Shown one piece after another: positions 33,567-41,750 of a stretch of DNA of 64,000 bases; position 1 is the first letter of the stretch; every line of letters starts with the position of its first letter. The stretch covers positions 1 to 64,000 of the forward strand of contig CAAHDT010000024.1 in the NCBI GenBank assembly GCA_900770525.1, in the 5' to 3' direction. This stretch comes from Candidatus Gastranaerophilales bacterium. GTDB lineage: Bacteria; Cyanobacteriota; Vampirovibrionia; Gastranaerophilales; Gastranaerophilaceae. The position numbers and the translations under genes were made by a program. The notes under the pieces are model-generated. The model ran no database searches, was not told where the DNA came from, and saw only the letters and a list, made by a program, of their open reading frames with translations.

Positions 33567-35039
33567 TCATTTTATTTTACTTAATTCTTCTTTGTCTGGG
33601 TAGCAAGTTCCACGAATTTCTGTTCCGTCAGATTTCTTTATAACAAATGGTATAGCATTTTCTGAATCCAAATTTGGATTAACCATATTCAATTCTTCTT
33701 GAGTTGGTTTCATATCATCAAATATTATCGTTCCAAGTAATTTCGGAGAACTGAAATTTTTTTGGTGGACAATTAATTGAGTAATACTTGTATTGTCTAT
33801 ACCTTCTAACATGGCATTCTCTCCAATTTTTATTTGTGGGAAACCCTCTATTGTTAACAAATCTCCGCCATTGATCTGTAATTTTGAATTATTTGACAAT
33901 TCTTTTATTGACTCGTCTTGAGGCGAGATATTGTATAGTTTGCCATGATATTTTATTGCAGTATCACGATTTATCGACAATTTTCTTCCTGTATCAGAAG
34001 CTTGGACTAATTGACCATCGGAAGATATTTTATAGCTTTGACCATTTATTACAATACAATCATTATCTGCAAGTTCTTCTGTTCCGTCAGGCATAGTAAT
34101 ATTAGCGGTCGGGTGATGTTGTATTGTTATATCGCCATTTAAGTTATCAGCAAGTTTGTTATACCCCTGTAACCAGTTTTGAAATTCATTATTATTTACC
34201 TTACTGCTATCCGTATAATCCGTTATTGGATTACCATAAATATTGTAGCTTTCTAAAACTCCTCCTTTTAAATTCCCTTGTTCACTTGCTTTAACAAGTT
34301 TGGCAGTTGCAGTAAGTGCTAGAGTTTCACATTCTATTTCTTCTGCTTTAGTAGGATAATTTAAGGTGCCATTTTGAGTAGCTTTTCTTTCTAGAAATGC
34401 ATGGTTGGCTTCGTGAATTAGTAATTTCAACATTTCAGTTGTAGTATTTACTTGCTCATTATCAGTTTCTATATGAATAACACCAGCTTCTGCGTGTCCT
34501 GCACCTTTTTTATCTGCATCATATACAATTTCATCTAAACATTGCAAATAGAGTGTCTTATCCGCATCATTATTAAAATGTTCACCCAACCCTGATAATT
34601 CCCAATTTTGTTTTAACGTAGAAACAGCTTCTTGAACAACTTTTTCATGTTCATTCTTTCGTAGCTGTTGTTGAGTTGTTAGTAGCTTAGTTTGTGAAAC
34701 AGTAGCTTCTGACATTTTTTGTGTGTCTTTTATATCTTCGATTTGAATATTTTTACCTAAAGCACTGTTAATAAGGCTTACAATCTTTTTCCAACAATCT
34801 TTACTAAATGTAACTACTGCATTTTCATGAACAAGGAAATTATTGTCAGCATTAGGTGTATCATTTTTATTATTACTAACACTCAAGTTTTGTTCATTAT
34901 TAAATTCATTTATAACTTGTGTCCAAATGCTACCACTAATTTGTTTACATTCAGCAGAAGACAGACCTAATTCTTTTGCAATTCCTTGAGTTATGCCACC
35001 TTGTTTTATTGTGAATTGTCCATCAATTCTTCCGTCCAT
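33567..35039 (-). CDS. Large protein with HEANH metallopeptidase-like motif
   Basis: This 490-residue protein has an HExxH zinc motif in KLLIHEANHAFLERK (about residue 201-215) followed 20-odd residues later by EEIECETLALTATAKL, whose Glu could be the third ligand, as in gluzincins. The N-terminus (MDGRIDGQFTIKQGGITQGI) carries no signal peptide. The C-terminal third is beta-rich with repeated short units (YKISSDGQLVQASD, YNISPQDESIKEL). Possible roles are a toxin/effector or an Imm/IrrE-like regulator protease; I cannot choose. It is alone on the minus strand at the island edge, with no good ribosome-binding site. Confidence 0.65.
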   Translation of the reverse strand: MDGRIDGQFTIKQGGITQGIAKELGLSSAECKQISGSIWTQVINEFNNEQNLSVSNNKNDTPNADNNFLVHENAVVTFSKDCWKKIVSLINSALGKNIQIEDIKDTQKMSEATVSQTKLLTTQQQLRKNEHEKVVQEAVSTLKQNWELSGLGEHFNNDADKTLYLQCLDEIVYDADKKGAGHAEAGVIHIETDNEQVNTTTEMLKLLIHEANHAFLERKATQNGTLNYPTKAEEIECETLALTATAKLVKASEQGNLKGGVLESYNIYGNPITDYTDSSKVNNNEFQNWLQGYNKLADNLNGDITIQHHPTANITMPDGTEELADNDCIVINGQSYKISSDGQLVQASDTGRKLSINRDTAIKYHGKLYNISPQDESIKELSNNSKLQINGGDLLTIEGFPQIKIGENAMLEGIDNTSITQLIVHQKNFSSPKLLGTIIFDDMKPTQEELNMVNPNLDSENAIPFVIKKSDGTEIRGTCYPDKEELSKIK

Positions 35040-35193
35040 AATACTTATATCGGCATGAATTTCAAAAACTTTAGATTATTGTTACTTTAATTTTAAAATT
35101 GTTACAATTCAACTTTAAACATGAAAATTAATATTTTTATTTTCCTTAAATTTTTCAATTATGGATGTAATTTATTAATAAAAATAGATTATC

Positions 35194-35213
35194 AATAACA
35201 TTGAGATTAAGAT
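35194..35213 (+). repeat. 20-bp direct repeat, left copy (integrase-tail sequence)
   Basis: AATAACATTGAGATTAAGAT occurs here and again at 36935-36954. In the right copy it is the 3' end of the decayed integrase (NNIEIKML-stop), and the same frame is readable here (NNIEIK). It lies just after the rhuM-doc stop codon. The rest of 35040-35220 shows nothing else. Confidence 0.8.
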
Positions 35214-35220
35214 AGTTTTT

Positions 35221-36228
35221 CTATTTGTTTCCTAAAGTGCCGCAATTTAGAACACTTACAACAACTTGGCGTATTGTTTCCATTTCTGTTGGGTTGCTTT
35301 CTGCTATCAAAAGCGTCAAGGCAAATAGAGTTGAATTATCAATTATTGGTAAATCGTTTTTGTACAACAAATTATTTTTATCTAAAAAGTACAAGAAACA
35401 GCTTGCGGCAATTCTTTTATTTCCGTCTGAAAAACTATGGTTTTTAGTTATCAAATACAATAACATAGCAGCTTTTTCTTCCAATGTTGGATAGCATTCT
35501 TCACCGCCAAAAGTTTGATAAATTTGATTAACTGAACTTGCAAAACTTCCGTCTTTTGGATTTGCAAAAACATCACTTGCAAATTCTGATTTCATTTCAT
35601 CAATAACTTTCAAAAATTCTTCTTCAAAAATCCTTACTGCATCTTTCTTTGTCAAACCTTGTTTATCCAAAGTTTTATGGTCAAAATTGTCTAACAAGTC
35701 TAACCCTTGAGCAAATTTGTCTAATATTTTCACAACGTTTTGAGCTTCTTCAACAGTTTCTATTTGGTTTGTCAAACTTCTTGATAGTAGGTTTATTGTT
35801 GTTTTTAATTTGTCTATATGTTCTTGTTTTTCTTTCAAAACTTTTTCGTTAATTGCATAACCTTGAACTAAATATTGTTTTAAAGTTGATGTTGCCCAAA
35901 TACGGAATTGAGTAGCGCGAGAAGAATTAACTCTGTAACCTACTGAAATAATAGCATCAAGATTGTAAAACGCTGTATTTCTTGAAACGTTTCTATTCCC
36001 TTCTTTTTGAACTATTTCCAAAATGGAAATAGTTGAATTTTTATCCAATTCTCCTTCATCATAAACATTATTTAAATGTTTATTAATCGCAGGTGTCTTT
36101 ACGCCAAACAATTCCGCCATTTGCTTTTGCGTAAGCCAAATAGTTTCGTCTTCTAATTTTACATCTAAATTGATTCTTCCATCATCGCTTTGATAAATCA
36201 CTATTTCATTTTGCAGTTCTTTAGTCAT
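35221..36228 (-). CDS. RhuM-type protein with C-terminal Fic/Doc domain
   Basis: Residues about 10-120 are the RhuM/virulence-protein domain (INLDVKLEDETIWLTQKQMA then ELFGVKTPAINKHLNNVYDE and SVGYRVNSSRATQFRIWATS), a putative nucleic-acid-binding module. Residues about 210-325 form a Doc/Fic-like domain with HSFSDGNKRIAASCFLYFL, matching HxFx(D/A)GNKR of Doc, which phosphorylates EF-Tu, or Fic AMP-transferases. Such fusions are common in defence islands. The ATG at 36228 has AAAGGA six bases upstream. No partner antitoxin gene is adjacent. Confidence 0.88.
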   Translation of the reverse strand: MTKELQNEIVIYQSDDGRINLDVKLEDETIWLTQKQMAELFGVKTPAINKHLNNVYDEGELDKNSTISILEIVQKEGNRNVSRNTAFYNLDAIISVGYRVNSSRATQFRIWATSTLKQYLVQGYAINEKVLKEKQEHIDKLKTTINLLSRSLTNQIETVEEAQNVVKILDKFAQGLDLLDNFDHKTLDKQGLTKKDAVRIFEEEFLKVIDEMKSEFASDVFANPKDGSFASSVNQIYQTFGGEECYPTLEEKAAMLLYLITKNHSFSDGNKRIAASCFLYFLDKNNLLYKNDLPIIDNSTLFALTLLIAESNPTEMETIRQVVVSVLNCGTLGNK

Positions 36229-36411
36229 CAATATTCCTTTGAATTAATTTGAAATTATTTATAAATAGTTATTGTTTGCATGAATATTAGCATAAAAGTC
36301 TTTTGTTTTCAGATTAAAAGCCTAGTTTTTAATAGTGTAAATAAACTGTGTCGTTTTCGTTGATGTTTCTTCTTATATAATCTTCATTGTACCAAATTAA
36401 AGGAGATTATT

Positions 36412-36961
36412 ATGAATTTAGTAGAATCAATCAAAAAAGTTCATGACATAGAATTAATTAAAGAATATCTTAAAAGTAACGAACGAAATTTACTGGTGTT
36501 TAATCTTGGAATAAATTCAGGTCTGAGAATATCAGATATTTTAGCTCTTGATGTGAAAGATGTTAAAGACAAAGAATATATTGCAATTCGGGAGAAAAAG
36601 ACGAATAAATTTAAAAGATTTCCATTGAATAAAAACTTGCAAGAATAAATAAATAAATAAGTTTGTGAAAGATAAAGAGTTGGATTCGCCGCTATTTTTG
36701 ACACAAAAACATAAACGACTTGACTGAATTCAGGCATATAAAATTCTAAATAAAGCTGTAAAAACCTTGGGGTTGGATATCCGAGTTGGAACTCATTCGC
36801 TTAGGAAAACTTTTGGATATCATCATTTCAAAAAGTTTAATAATTTACCACTACTGCAAAAAATTTTGAACCACTCATCATCATCGACTACATTGCGTTA
36901 TATGTTATTTTATTGTTTTATTCAAATGAAATATAATAACATTGAGATTAAGATGCTTTAG
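36412..36961 (+). pseudogene. Decayed XerC/D-like tyrosine recombinase
   Basis: The first 78 codons (36412-36645) encode an integrase core with GINSGLRISDILALDVKDVK, which includes the catalytic Arg. A GAATAAATAAATAAATAAG tetranucleotide array at 36643-36661 then creates a stop and a frameshift. In the new frame a TGA (36725) interrupts KRLD/IQAYKILNKAV, and the catalytic THSLRKTFGYHHF and LLQKILNHSSSSTTLRYM (with the nucleophile Tyr) follow. The end is again altered. The gene cannot make a full enzyme. It carries the right copy of the 20-bp repeat at its 3' end. Confidence 0.85.
36935..36954 (+). repeat. 20-bp direct repeat, right copy (integrase-tail sequence)
   Basis: Identical to 35194-35213, 1741 bases away, with rhuM-doc and the integrase remnant between. 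This could be a duplication by recombination or a relic of integration into integrase tails. Confidence 0.8.
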
Positions 36962-38006
36962 TATACCAGACTCCACGTGTTTTACCATGTTTGATTAAAT
37001 ACTTATTTTCTACCAAATTAGCAAGGTGTTTTTTGATTGTGTTTAATTTTACTCCAGTTAATTCTGCCAATTCTGAAATTGTTACACGTTCTTTTGTTTC
37101 AAAAACTTGCATGATTTTCGCAGAAACTTCTGGTAAATCTAAATTAGAAAGTTTTTTATCTTCGGTATGTTCAAGTTTATATTCCAAACGTATTTTTTGC
37201 TTTTGTAATGTTTTTAGGAAAAACATTAACCAAGGTTCATAGTCTGGAGTTTTATTTAAAGATGTTTGAGTTTGTCGTAAAGCTCTATAATATGCTTCTT
37301 TATTATCCTCAACAATTGATTCTGTAGAACTGTATGGAATATATAAATAATCAGATTTTAGTAACAATAAATTAGTTAAAGCTCGAGATAGTCTACCATT
37401 TCCATCTTGAAATGGGTGAATAGCCAAGAAATTAACCACAAAAACACCAATTACAATCAATGGATGATAAAATCTGTCAGCTAAATTTTTGTTTGTCCAT
37501 TCAACAAGCTCTTGCATTTTTATTGGAGTTTCAAAAGGTGTTGCTGTTTCAAAAACAACACCAAGTTCTTTTCCTGTATTATCGTATGCTGCTACTGCAT
37601 TAGAAATCTTTTTATATTCTCCTTTATGTTTTTCATCTTTTGACGAATATTCAAGCAGAATTTTGTGTAATTGTTTTATATAATTCTCGGATAAAGGGAT
37701 AACTTCCCAGTCTTCAAAAATAGTATCAGCAAGTTTTGCATATCCTGCAACTTCTTCTTCATCACGATTAGCAAAAGATTGTTTATTGATTCTTGATAAC
37801 AACTCTTCCACCGCTTTATCAGATAATTTGTTGCCCTCAATTCTGTTAGAAGAACCAACACTTTCTATTGTCGCAACTTTTTTCAAGGCTTGCAACTTTT
37901 CAGGTGCCATTTTACCCAAAAGTTTCCAGCTACCTTTGAATTCATCTATTTCAGAAATTATAGATAGCATTTGATTATTAATTTTAACATCAAAATTTTC
38001 AAACAT
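36948..38006 (-). CDS. Fic-domain AMP-transferase with C-terminal winged helix
   Basis: This 352-residue class II-type Fic protein has an N-terminal inhibitory motif SSNRIEGN (Ser...Glu, about residue 51-58) that blocks ATP orientation, the active-site HPFQDGNGRLSRALTNLLLL (about 195-214), and a C-terminal winged-helix (VTISELAELTGVKLNTIKKH then LANLVENKYLIKHGKTRGVW). All Fic catalytic residues (H, D/N, GN, R) are intact. The DNA-binding tail suggests that it controls its own promoter, which carries phased ACCT(A/G)AT repeats. Its last codons overlap the integrase remnant on the other strand. Confidence 0.92.
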   Translation of the reverse strand: MFENFDVKINNQMLSIISEIDEFKGSWKLLGKMAPEKLQALKKVATIESVGSSNRIEGNKLSDKAVEELLSRINKQSFANRDEEEVAGYAKLADTIFEDWEVIPLSENYIKQLHKILLEYSSKDEKHKGEYKKISNAVAAYDNTGKELGVVFETATPFETPIKMQELVEWTNKNLADRFYHPLIVIGVFVVNFLAIHPFQDGNGRLSRALTNLLLLKSDYLYIPYSSTESIVEDNKEAYYRALRQTQTSLNKTPDYEPWLMFFLKTLQKQKIRLEYKLEHTEDKKLSNLDLPEVSAKIMQVFETKERVTISELAELTGVKLNTIKKHLANLVENKYLIKHGKTRGVWYTKAS

Positions 38007-38012
38007 GGTAAT

Positions 38013-38060
38013 ACCTAATTAGACCTAATATGACCTGATAATATATTATTTTTACCTGAT
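38013..38060. promoter_or_regulatory. Helically phased ACCT(A/G)AT repeats upstream of fic
   Basis: ACCTAAT at 38013 and 38023, and ACCTGAT at 38033 and 38054, are spaced by 10, 10 and 21 bases, i.e. one, one and two helical turns. On the minus strand they lie between the fic start codon (38006) and a TTGACA at about 38069. Binding by the Fic winged helix or another regulator on one DNA face is inferred. Confidence 0.75.
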
Positions 38061-38146
38061 TGTCAATATATAAGTCCAAAAATATTTATTATAAGTTGGG
38101 CGCCTAAGTTTTTTTTGTGGTAATATTTTTTACAAAGGAGAAATTC

Positions 38147-39261
38147 ATGGAAAAGATTAAAATAAAAGATAAAGACAAAATAATTACAGATTTTAGTGAT
38201 TTGAGAGATTATGATGTTAAATCTGAATTGTATAATGAAAGAATTGGAAGTTTTTTAAACGATATTGAAAGATTTGATATACAACCTTATTTTCAAAGAC
38301 ATTTTGTTTGGAAAAAATCACAAATGTGTAATTTTATTGCAACAATATTAACTGGATTATCGATGCCAGCAGTATATACATATATTGATCATGAAACAGG
38401 TAAAGAAGTTGTAATAGATGGGCAACAACGACTCCTTACAATTAAAAAGTTTAGGAATACAGATTTTGAACTTACTGGTCTAAAAGATTCTAGATTAAAT
38501 GGTTTTTCTTATAGGACTTTACCTCCAGAATTAAAACTTCGTTTTGAAAATTATAAAATTCCAATTGCACAAATTATTAATGTAAAGGATATGAATATAG
38601 TTTATAAATTATTTGAAAATTATAATACTGGTGAACAAAACTAAATAAGCAAGAGATAAGAAATTGTGTATATCAAGGTAACTACATCAATCTGATAAAA
38701 AAATTGAGCAAGTATAAGTCATTTGATAATTTGTTTAAACTCAAACTTAACGAACCAGATAGAATGGTATCTGAAGAATATGTTCTTAGATTTATTGCAT
38801 TATACCAAGATTTCGACAAGTATAATGGAAATATGAATAAGTTTTTGGAACAACACTTAAAAGAAAAGGATTTATTGGATGAAAAATCTTATGCAGAAGT
38901 TGAAAAGGATCTAAAAATACTTATCCAAAAATTTAAAAAAGCAGTAGATAACTGCTATGACGTATTTGGTAAAAACGCATTTAAAAACTGTATATATTAT
39001 GGAAAAAATAATTCTCAAGTTCGTCAAGTAATGTATAAAACCGTATCCAAAGCTGTCTATGATATGCAAATGCTTGGTTTTGTGGATATTGATTCAGATT
39101 TAATTATTCGCCATAAAAAAAGAATTAAAGAAAAATATGAAGAACTTGTATTAAATAATGAACAAATGAGACCATATTATAAAAGAATGAGCAAAAAAGC
39201 TATGGAATATAGGATTAAGAATTGGAAGAAAGAAATTGAAGAAATAGTCAAGAATCCATAA
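38147..39261 (+). pseudogene. DUF262 (GmrSD-like) gene with single-base frameshift
   Basis: The N-terminal part (to about 38632) has the DUF262 landmarks DIQPYFQRHFVWKKSQ and VVIDGQQRLLTIKKF, the nuclease-associated DGQQR motif. At the conserved YNTGGTKLNKQEIRN site the frame reads YNTGEQN-stop; adding back one G near 38631 restores GGTKLNKQEIRNCVYQGNYI and runs to 39261. So one base has been lost from a gene of about 371 codons (start 38147, ribosome-binding site AAAGGAG). DUF262 proteins act in defence against modified phage DNA. Loss, phase variation or sequencing error cannot be told apart here. Confidence 0.85.
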
Positions 39262-39516
39262 AAATTAGTATTAATATGGACTAGAAAAATTTTTAAAACC
39301 CTTGCTAAACAGAGCAAACAAAGTAAATACAACTTAATTCAATTGTGTTGTCTTTTAGATTGAGATAGGGCTTATTTGTATTTGCGAGCTAAAAATTTAT
39401 ATTATATTTTAAATTAAAAAGCTATTTAAACAACATTTAAACCCTATTTAAATAACATCTAACGCCACCACATCTTGCCTTGCAAGTGGAAAGATTTCAA
39501 GTGTAAACATGCAGAT

Positions 39517-39837
39517 TCATAAATTTTTGCCAATAACATACATCGTTTTTAATTTATCTTCAGGCATAGTTTCTACAATTTTATGAATTTCAGATTTCAA
39601 ATTAACAACATTTTCAATAGGTTCAAAATCAAATAAATCTCGCATTGAACAGTTAAAAATATCAGTAATTTTTGTAAGAGTTTCGGGAGTTGGAAAACTT
39701 GCTCCAGTTTCTATCAATGATACTTGGCGTTGATTTCTCCCAATTCTTTCACCAAAAGCATCTTGGGTAAGATCAAATTTCTTTCTATAATTTCTGATTT
39801 TTTCACCTAAATGGGATTTTAACTGTTTGCCGTTCAT
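39517..39837 (-). CDS. XRE-family regulator next to type I restriction genes
   Basis: This 106-residue protein has an HTH at residues 10-65 (LGEKIRNYRKKFDLTQDAFG, RNQRQVSLIETGASFPTPET) and a short C-terminal helix (MPEDKLKTMYVIG) like that of the regulator at 6648-6965. It is divergent from hsdM, with a TATAAT about 15 bases before its AGAGGT ribosome-binding site. The position is that of a controller protein for restriction-modification expression. The 255 bases downstream (39262-39516) hold only AT-rich DNA with an imperfect repeat around 39421-39462. Confidence 0.85.
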   Translation of the reverse strand: MNGKQLKSHLGEKIRNYRKKFDLTQDAFGERIGRNQRQVSLIETGASFPTPETLTKITDIFNCSMRDLFDFEPIENVVNLKSEIHKIVETMPEDKLKTMYVIGKNL

Positions 39838-39951
39838 AAGTACCTCTAATAAATTATAAACGCAGTTTATGATTTCTTGAATATAAGATAATATTGTAAA
39901 AATAATAATTTTATGATATGAACATGTGTAAATACGACATAAAACATAGTA

Positions 39952-39962
39952 ACTTACTAAGT
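39952..39962. promoter_or_regulatory. 11-bp palindrome in the xre/hsdM intergenic region
   Basis: ACTTACTAAGT (centre C at 39957) is a perfect odd palindrome in the region between the divergent regulator and hsdM. It is a plausible operator for the XRE protein, but short enough to occur by chance. Confidence 0.3.
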
Positions 39963-40050
39963 AAATATCATAAATTGTTCAAGTTATGAGTTTAATGGTC
40001 TAATTCGTTTTATGCCCTATTGGCTGGTACTAGTATTTATTGGAGAAATT

Positions 40051-41496
40051 ATGTTCGAACAATGCTTTAAGAATATTGATGATATTTTGTATAAAGATGC
40101 AGGCGCATCTAACGAATTAGATTATGTAGAACAAACTTCTTGGTTATTATTTTTAAAATACTTAGAAGATTTGGAGATGAATAAATCTCTTGAAGCACAA
40201 TTGAATGGTCAAACTTATACCCCAATTCTTGCGCCTGAATATTCTTGGAGCAATTGGGCTTATCCACAAACTTCTGATGGTAAATTAGACCACAATAAAG
40301 CTATGACAGGTGATGACTTGAAAGATTTTGTTGACTTGAAGTTATTTCCTTATTTGAAAAATTTCAAACAAATTGCAGAATCTCCAGATACTCTTGAATA
40401 CAAAATTGGTGAGATTTTCGGAGAAATTAAAAACAAAATCCAAAGTGGTTATTGCATAAGAGATATTATTAATATTATCCAAGAAATGCGTTTTCAATCA
40501 GTGGAAGAAAAGCACGAATTATCTTCTCTTTATGAAGACAAAATCCAAAATATGGGTAATACAGGCAGAAACGGTGGAGAATATTATACTCCACGTCCAT
40601 TAATCAAAACTATTATCAAAACTGTAAAACCACAAATTGGTGATAGAATTTATGATGGCGCAGTTGGTTCTGCGGGGTTCTTGGTAGAGGCTTTTAATTA
40701 TTTGAAAGAGGCTAGAAAACTTTCTGTTAATGATATGGAGATTTTGCAAAAACGCACGTTGTTTGGTAAAGAAAAGAAACCTTTGCCTTATATTATCGCA
40801 ACTATGAATATGATTTTGCATGGTATTGAAGCTCCAAACCTTATTCACACAAATACGTTGGCTGAAAATATTATGTCTATACAGGATAAAGATAGATATG
40901 ATGTAATCGTTGCAAACCCACCTTTTGGAGGTAAAGAAAGGGCCGAAGTTCAACAAAACTTCCCTATTAAAACAGGTGAAACAGCATACCTATTCTTGCA
41001 ACATTTTATGAAATCACTAAAAGCTGGTGGTAAGGCTGGTATTGTTATTAAAAATACGTTCTTATCTAATGGTGATGCAATAGCTGTAAGACGTGAACTC
41101 TTAGAAAACAATAATTTGTACGCAGTTTTAGATTTGCCAGCAAAGGTGTTTACAGCGGGAGTTAAGACCGTTGTATTGTTCTTTAAAAAAGGCGAACCTA
41201 CTAAAAAGATTTGGTATTACCAATTAAATTTGGATAGAAACTTGGGTAAGACAAATCCATTGAATGAAAACGATTTGGCAGACTTTTTGGATTGCGTTGA
41301 AACTTTCAAAGAAACCGAAAATTCTTGGTTTGTAGATATCGAAAATGTTGATTCTGAAACATTGGATTTATCTGTAAAAAATCCAAACAAAAATGATGAA
41401 GTAATTTATAGAACCCCAGAAGAAATTATTGCAGAAATGACAGAATTAGATAAACAATCTGCTGAAATATTAGCTAAAATCAAGGAGTTAGTATAA
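40051..41496 (+). CDS. hsdM: Type I restriction-modification methyltransferase subunit
   Basis: This 481-residue N6-adenine methyltransferase has an N-terminal helical domain (LDYVEQTSWLLFLKYLEDLE), the entry sequence GEYYTPRPLI, the AdoMet-binding stretch YDGAVGSAGFLVEAF (about 201-215) and the catalytic NPPF (about 289-292). With HsdS it would methylate adenines in a bipartite site. The start at 40051 (MFEQCFKNID) has GGAG seven bases upstream; the longer frame from 40012 is unsupported. It is the first gene of a tight four-gene operon. Confidence 0.95.
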   Translation: MFEQCFKNIDDILYKDAGASNELDYVEQTSWLLFLKYLEDLEMNKSLEAQLNGQTYTPILAPEYSWSNWAYPQTSDGKLDHNKAMTGDDLKDFVDLKLFPYLKNFKQIAESPDTLEYKIGEIFGEIKNKIQSGYCIRDIINIIQEMRFQSVEEKHELSSLYEDKIQNMGNTGRNGGEYYTPRPLIKTIIKTVKPQIGDRIYDGAVGSAGFLVEAFNYLKEARKLSVNDMEILQKRTLFGKEKKPLPYIIATMNMILHGIEAPNLIHTNTLAENIMSIQDKDRYDVIVANPPFGGKERAEVQQNFPIKTGETAYLFLQHFMKSLKAGGKAGIVIKNTFLSNGDAIAVRRELLENNNLYAVLDLPAKVFTAGVKTVVLFFKKGEPTKKIWYYQLNLDRNLGKTNPLNENDLADFLDCVETFKETENSWFVDIENVDSETLDLSVKNPNKNDEVIYRTPEEIIAEMTELDKQSAEILAKIKELV

Positions 41497-41750
41497 TGCA
41501 ATTTGATTGGACTGCTTTAATCCTTGGTTTAATGATGTTTTACGTTGCCTATCAACAATGGCAAACCAACAAGAGAAAAAGAAAACAAGATTTGTTTGGA
41601 AAAGATATTCAAGAACATATAATAAATCTGTTTGAACAAAAAATAAATACTTATGACGAATTTACAAAACCATTTGAAAAATATTTATGTTTAGAATCAG
41701 TTTCTAAAAACCTTATCAATAAAATTTATCATAATAAGGAGAATGTTTAG
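41496..41750 (+). CDS. Small membrane protein inside the hsd operon
   Basis: This 84-residue protein has one N-terminal membrane helix (WTALILGLMMFYVAYQQW, about 5-22), then a basic stretch NKRKRKQD and a helical cytoplasmic tail. Its ATG overlaps the hsdM stop (TAATG), and its TAG is followed directly by the hsdS ATG, so it is translated in step with the restriction genes. It is not a standard type I subunit. It could anchor or regulate the complex; this is inference. Confidence 0.75.
   Translation: MQFDWTALILGLMMFYVAYQQWQTNKRKRKQDLFGKDIQEHIINLFEQKINTYDEFTKPFEKYLCLESVSKNLINKIYHNKENV

Noticed and set aside
39421..39462. Short CTATTTAAA-type repeats as a CRISPR array
   Set aside because: Only two imperfect units with no regular spacer; no cas genes in the window. 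No CRISPR array was seen anywhere.
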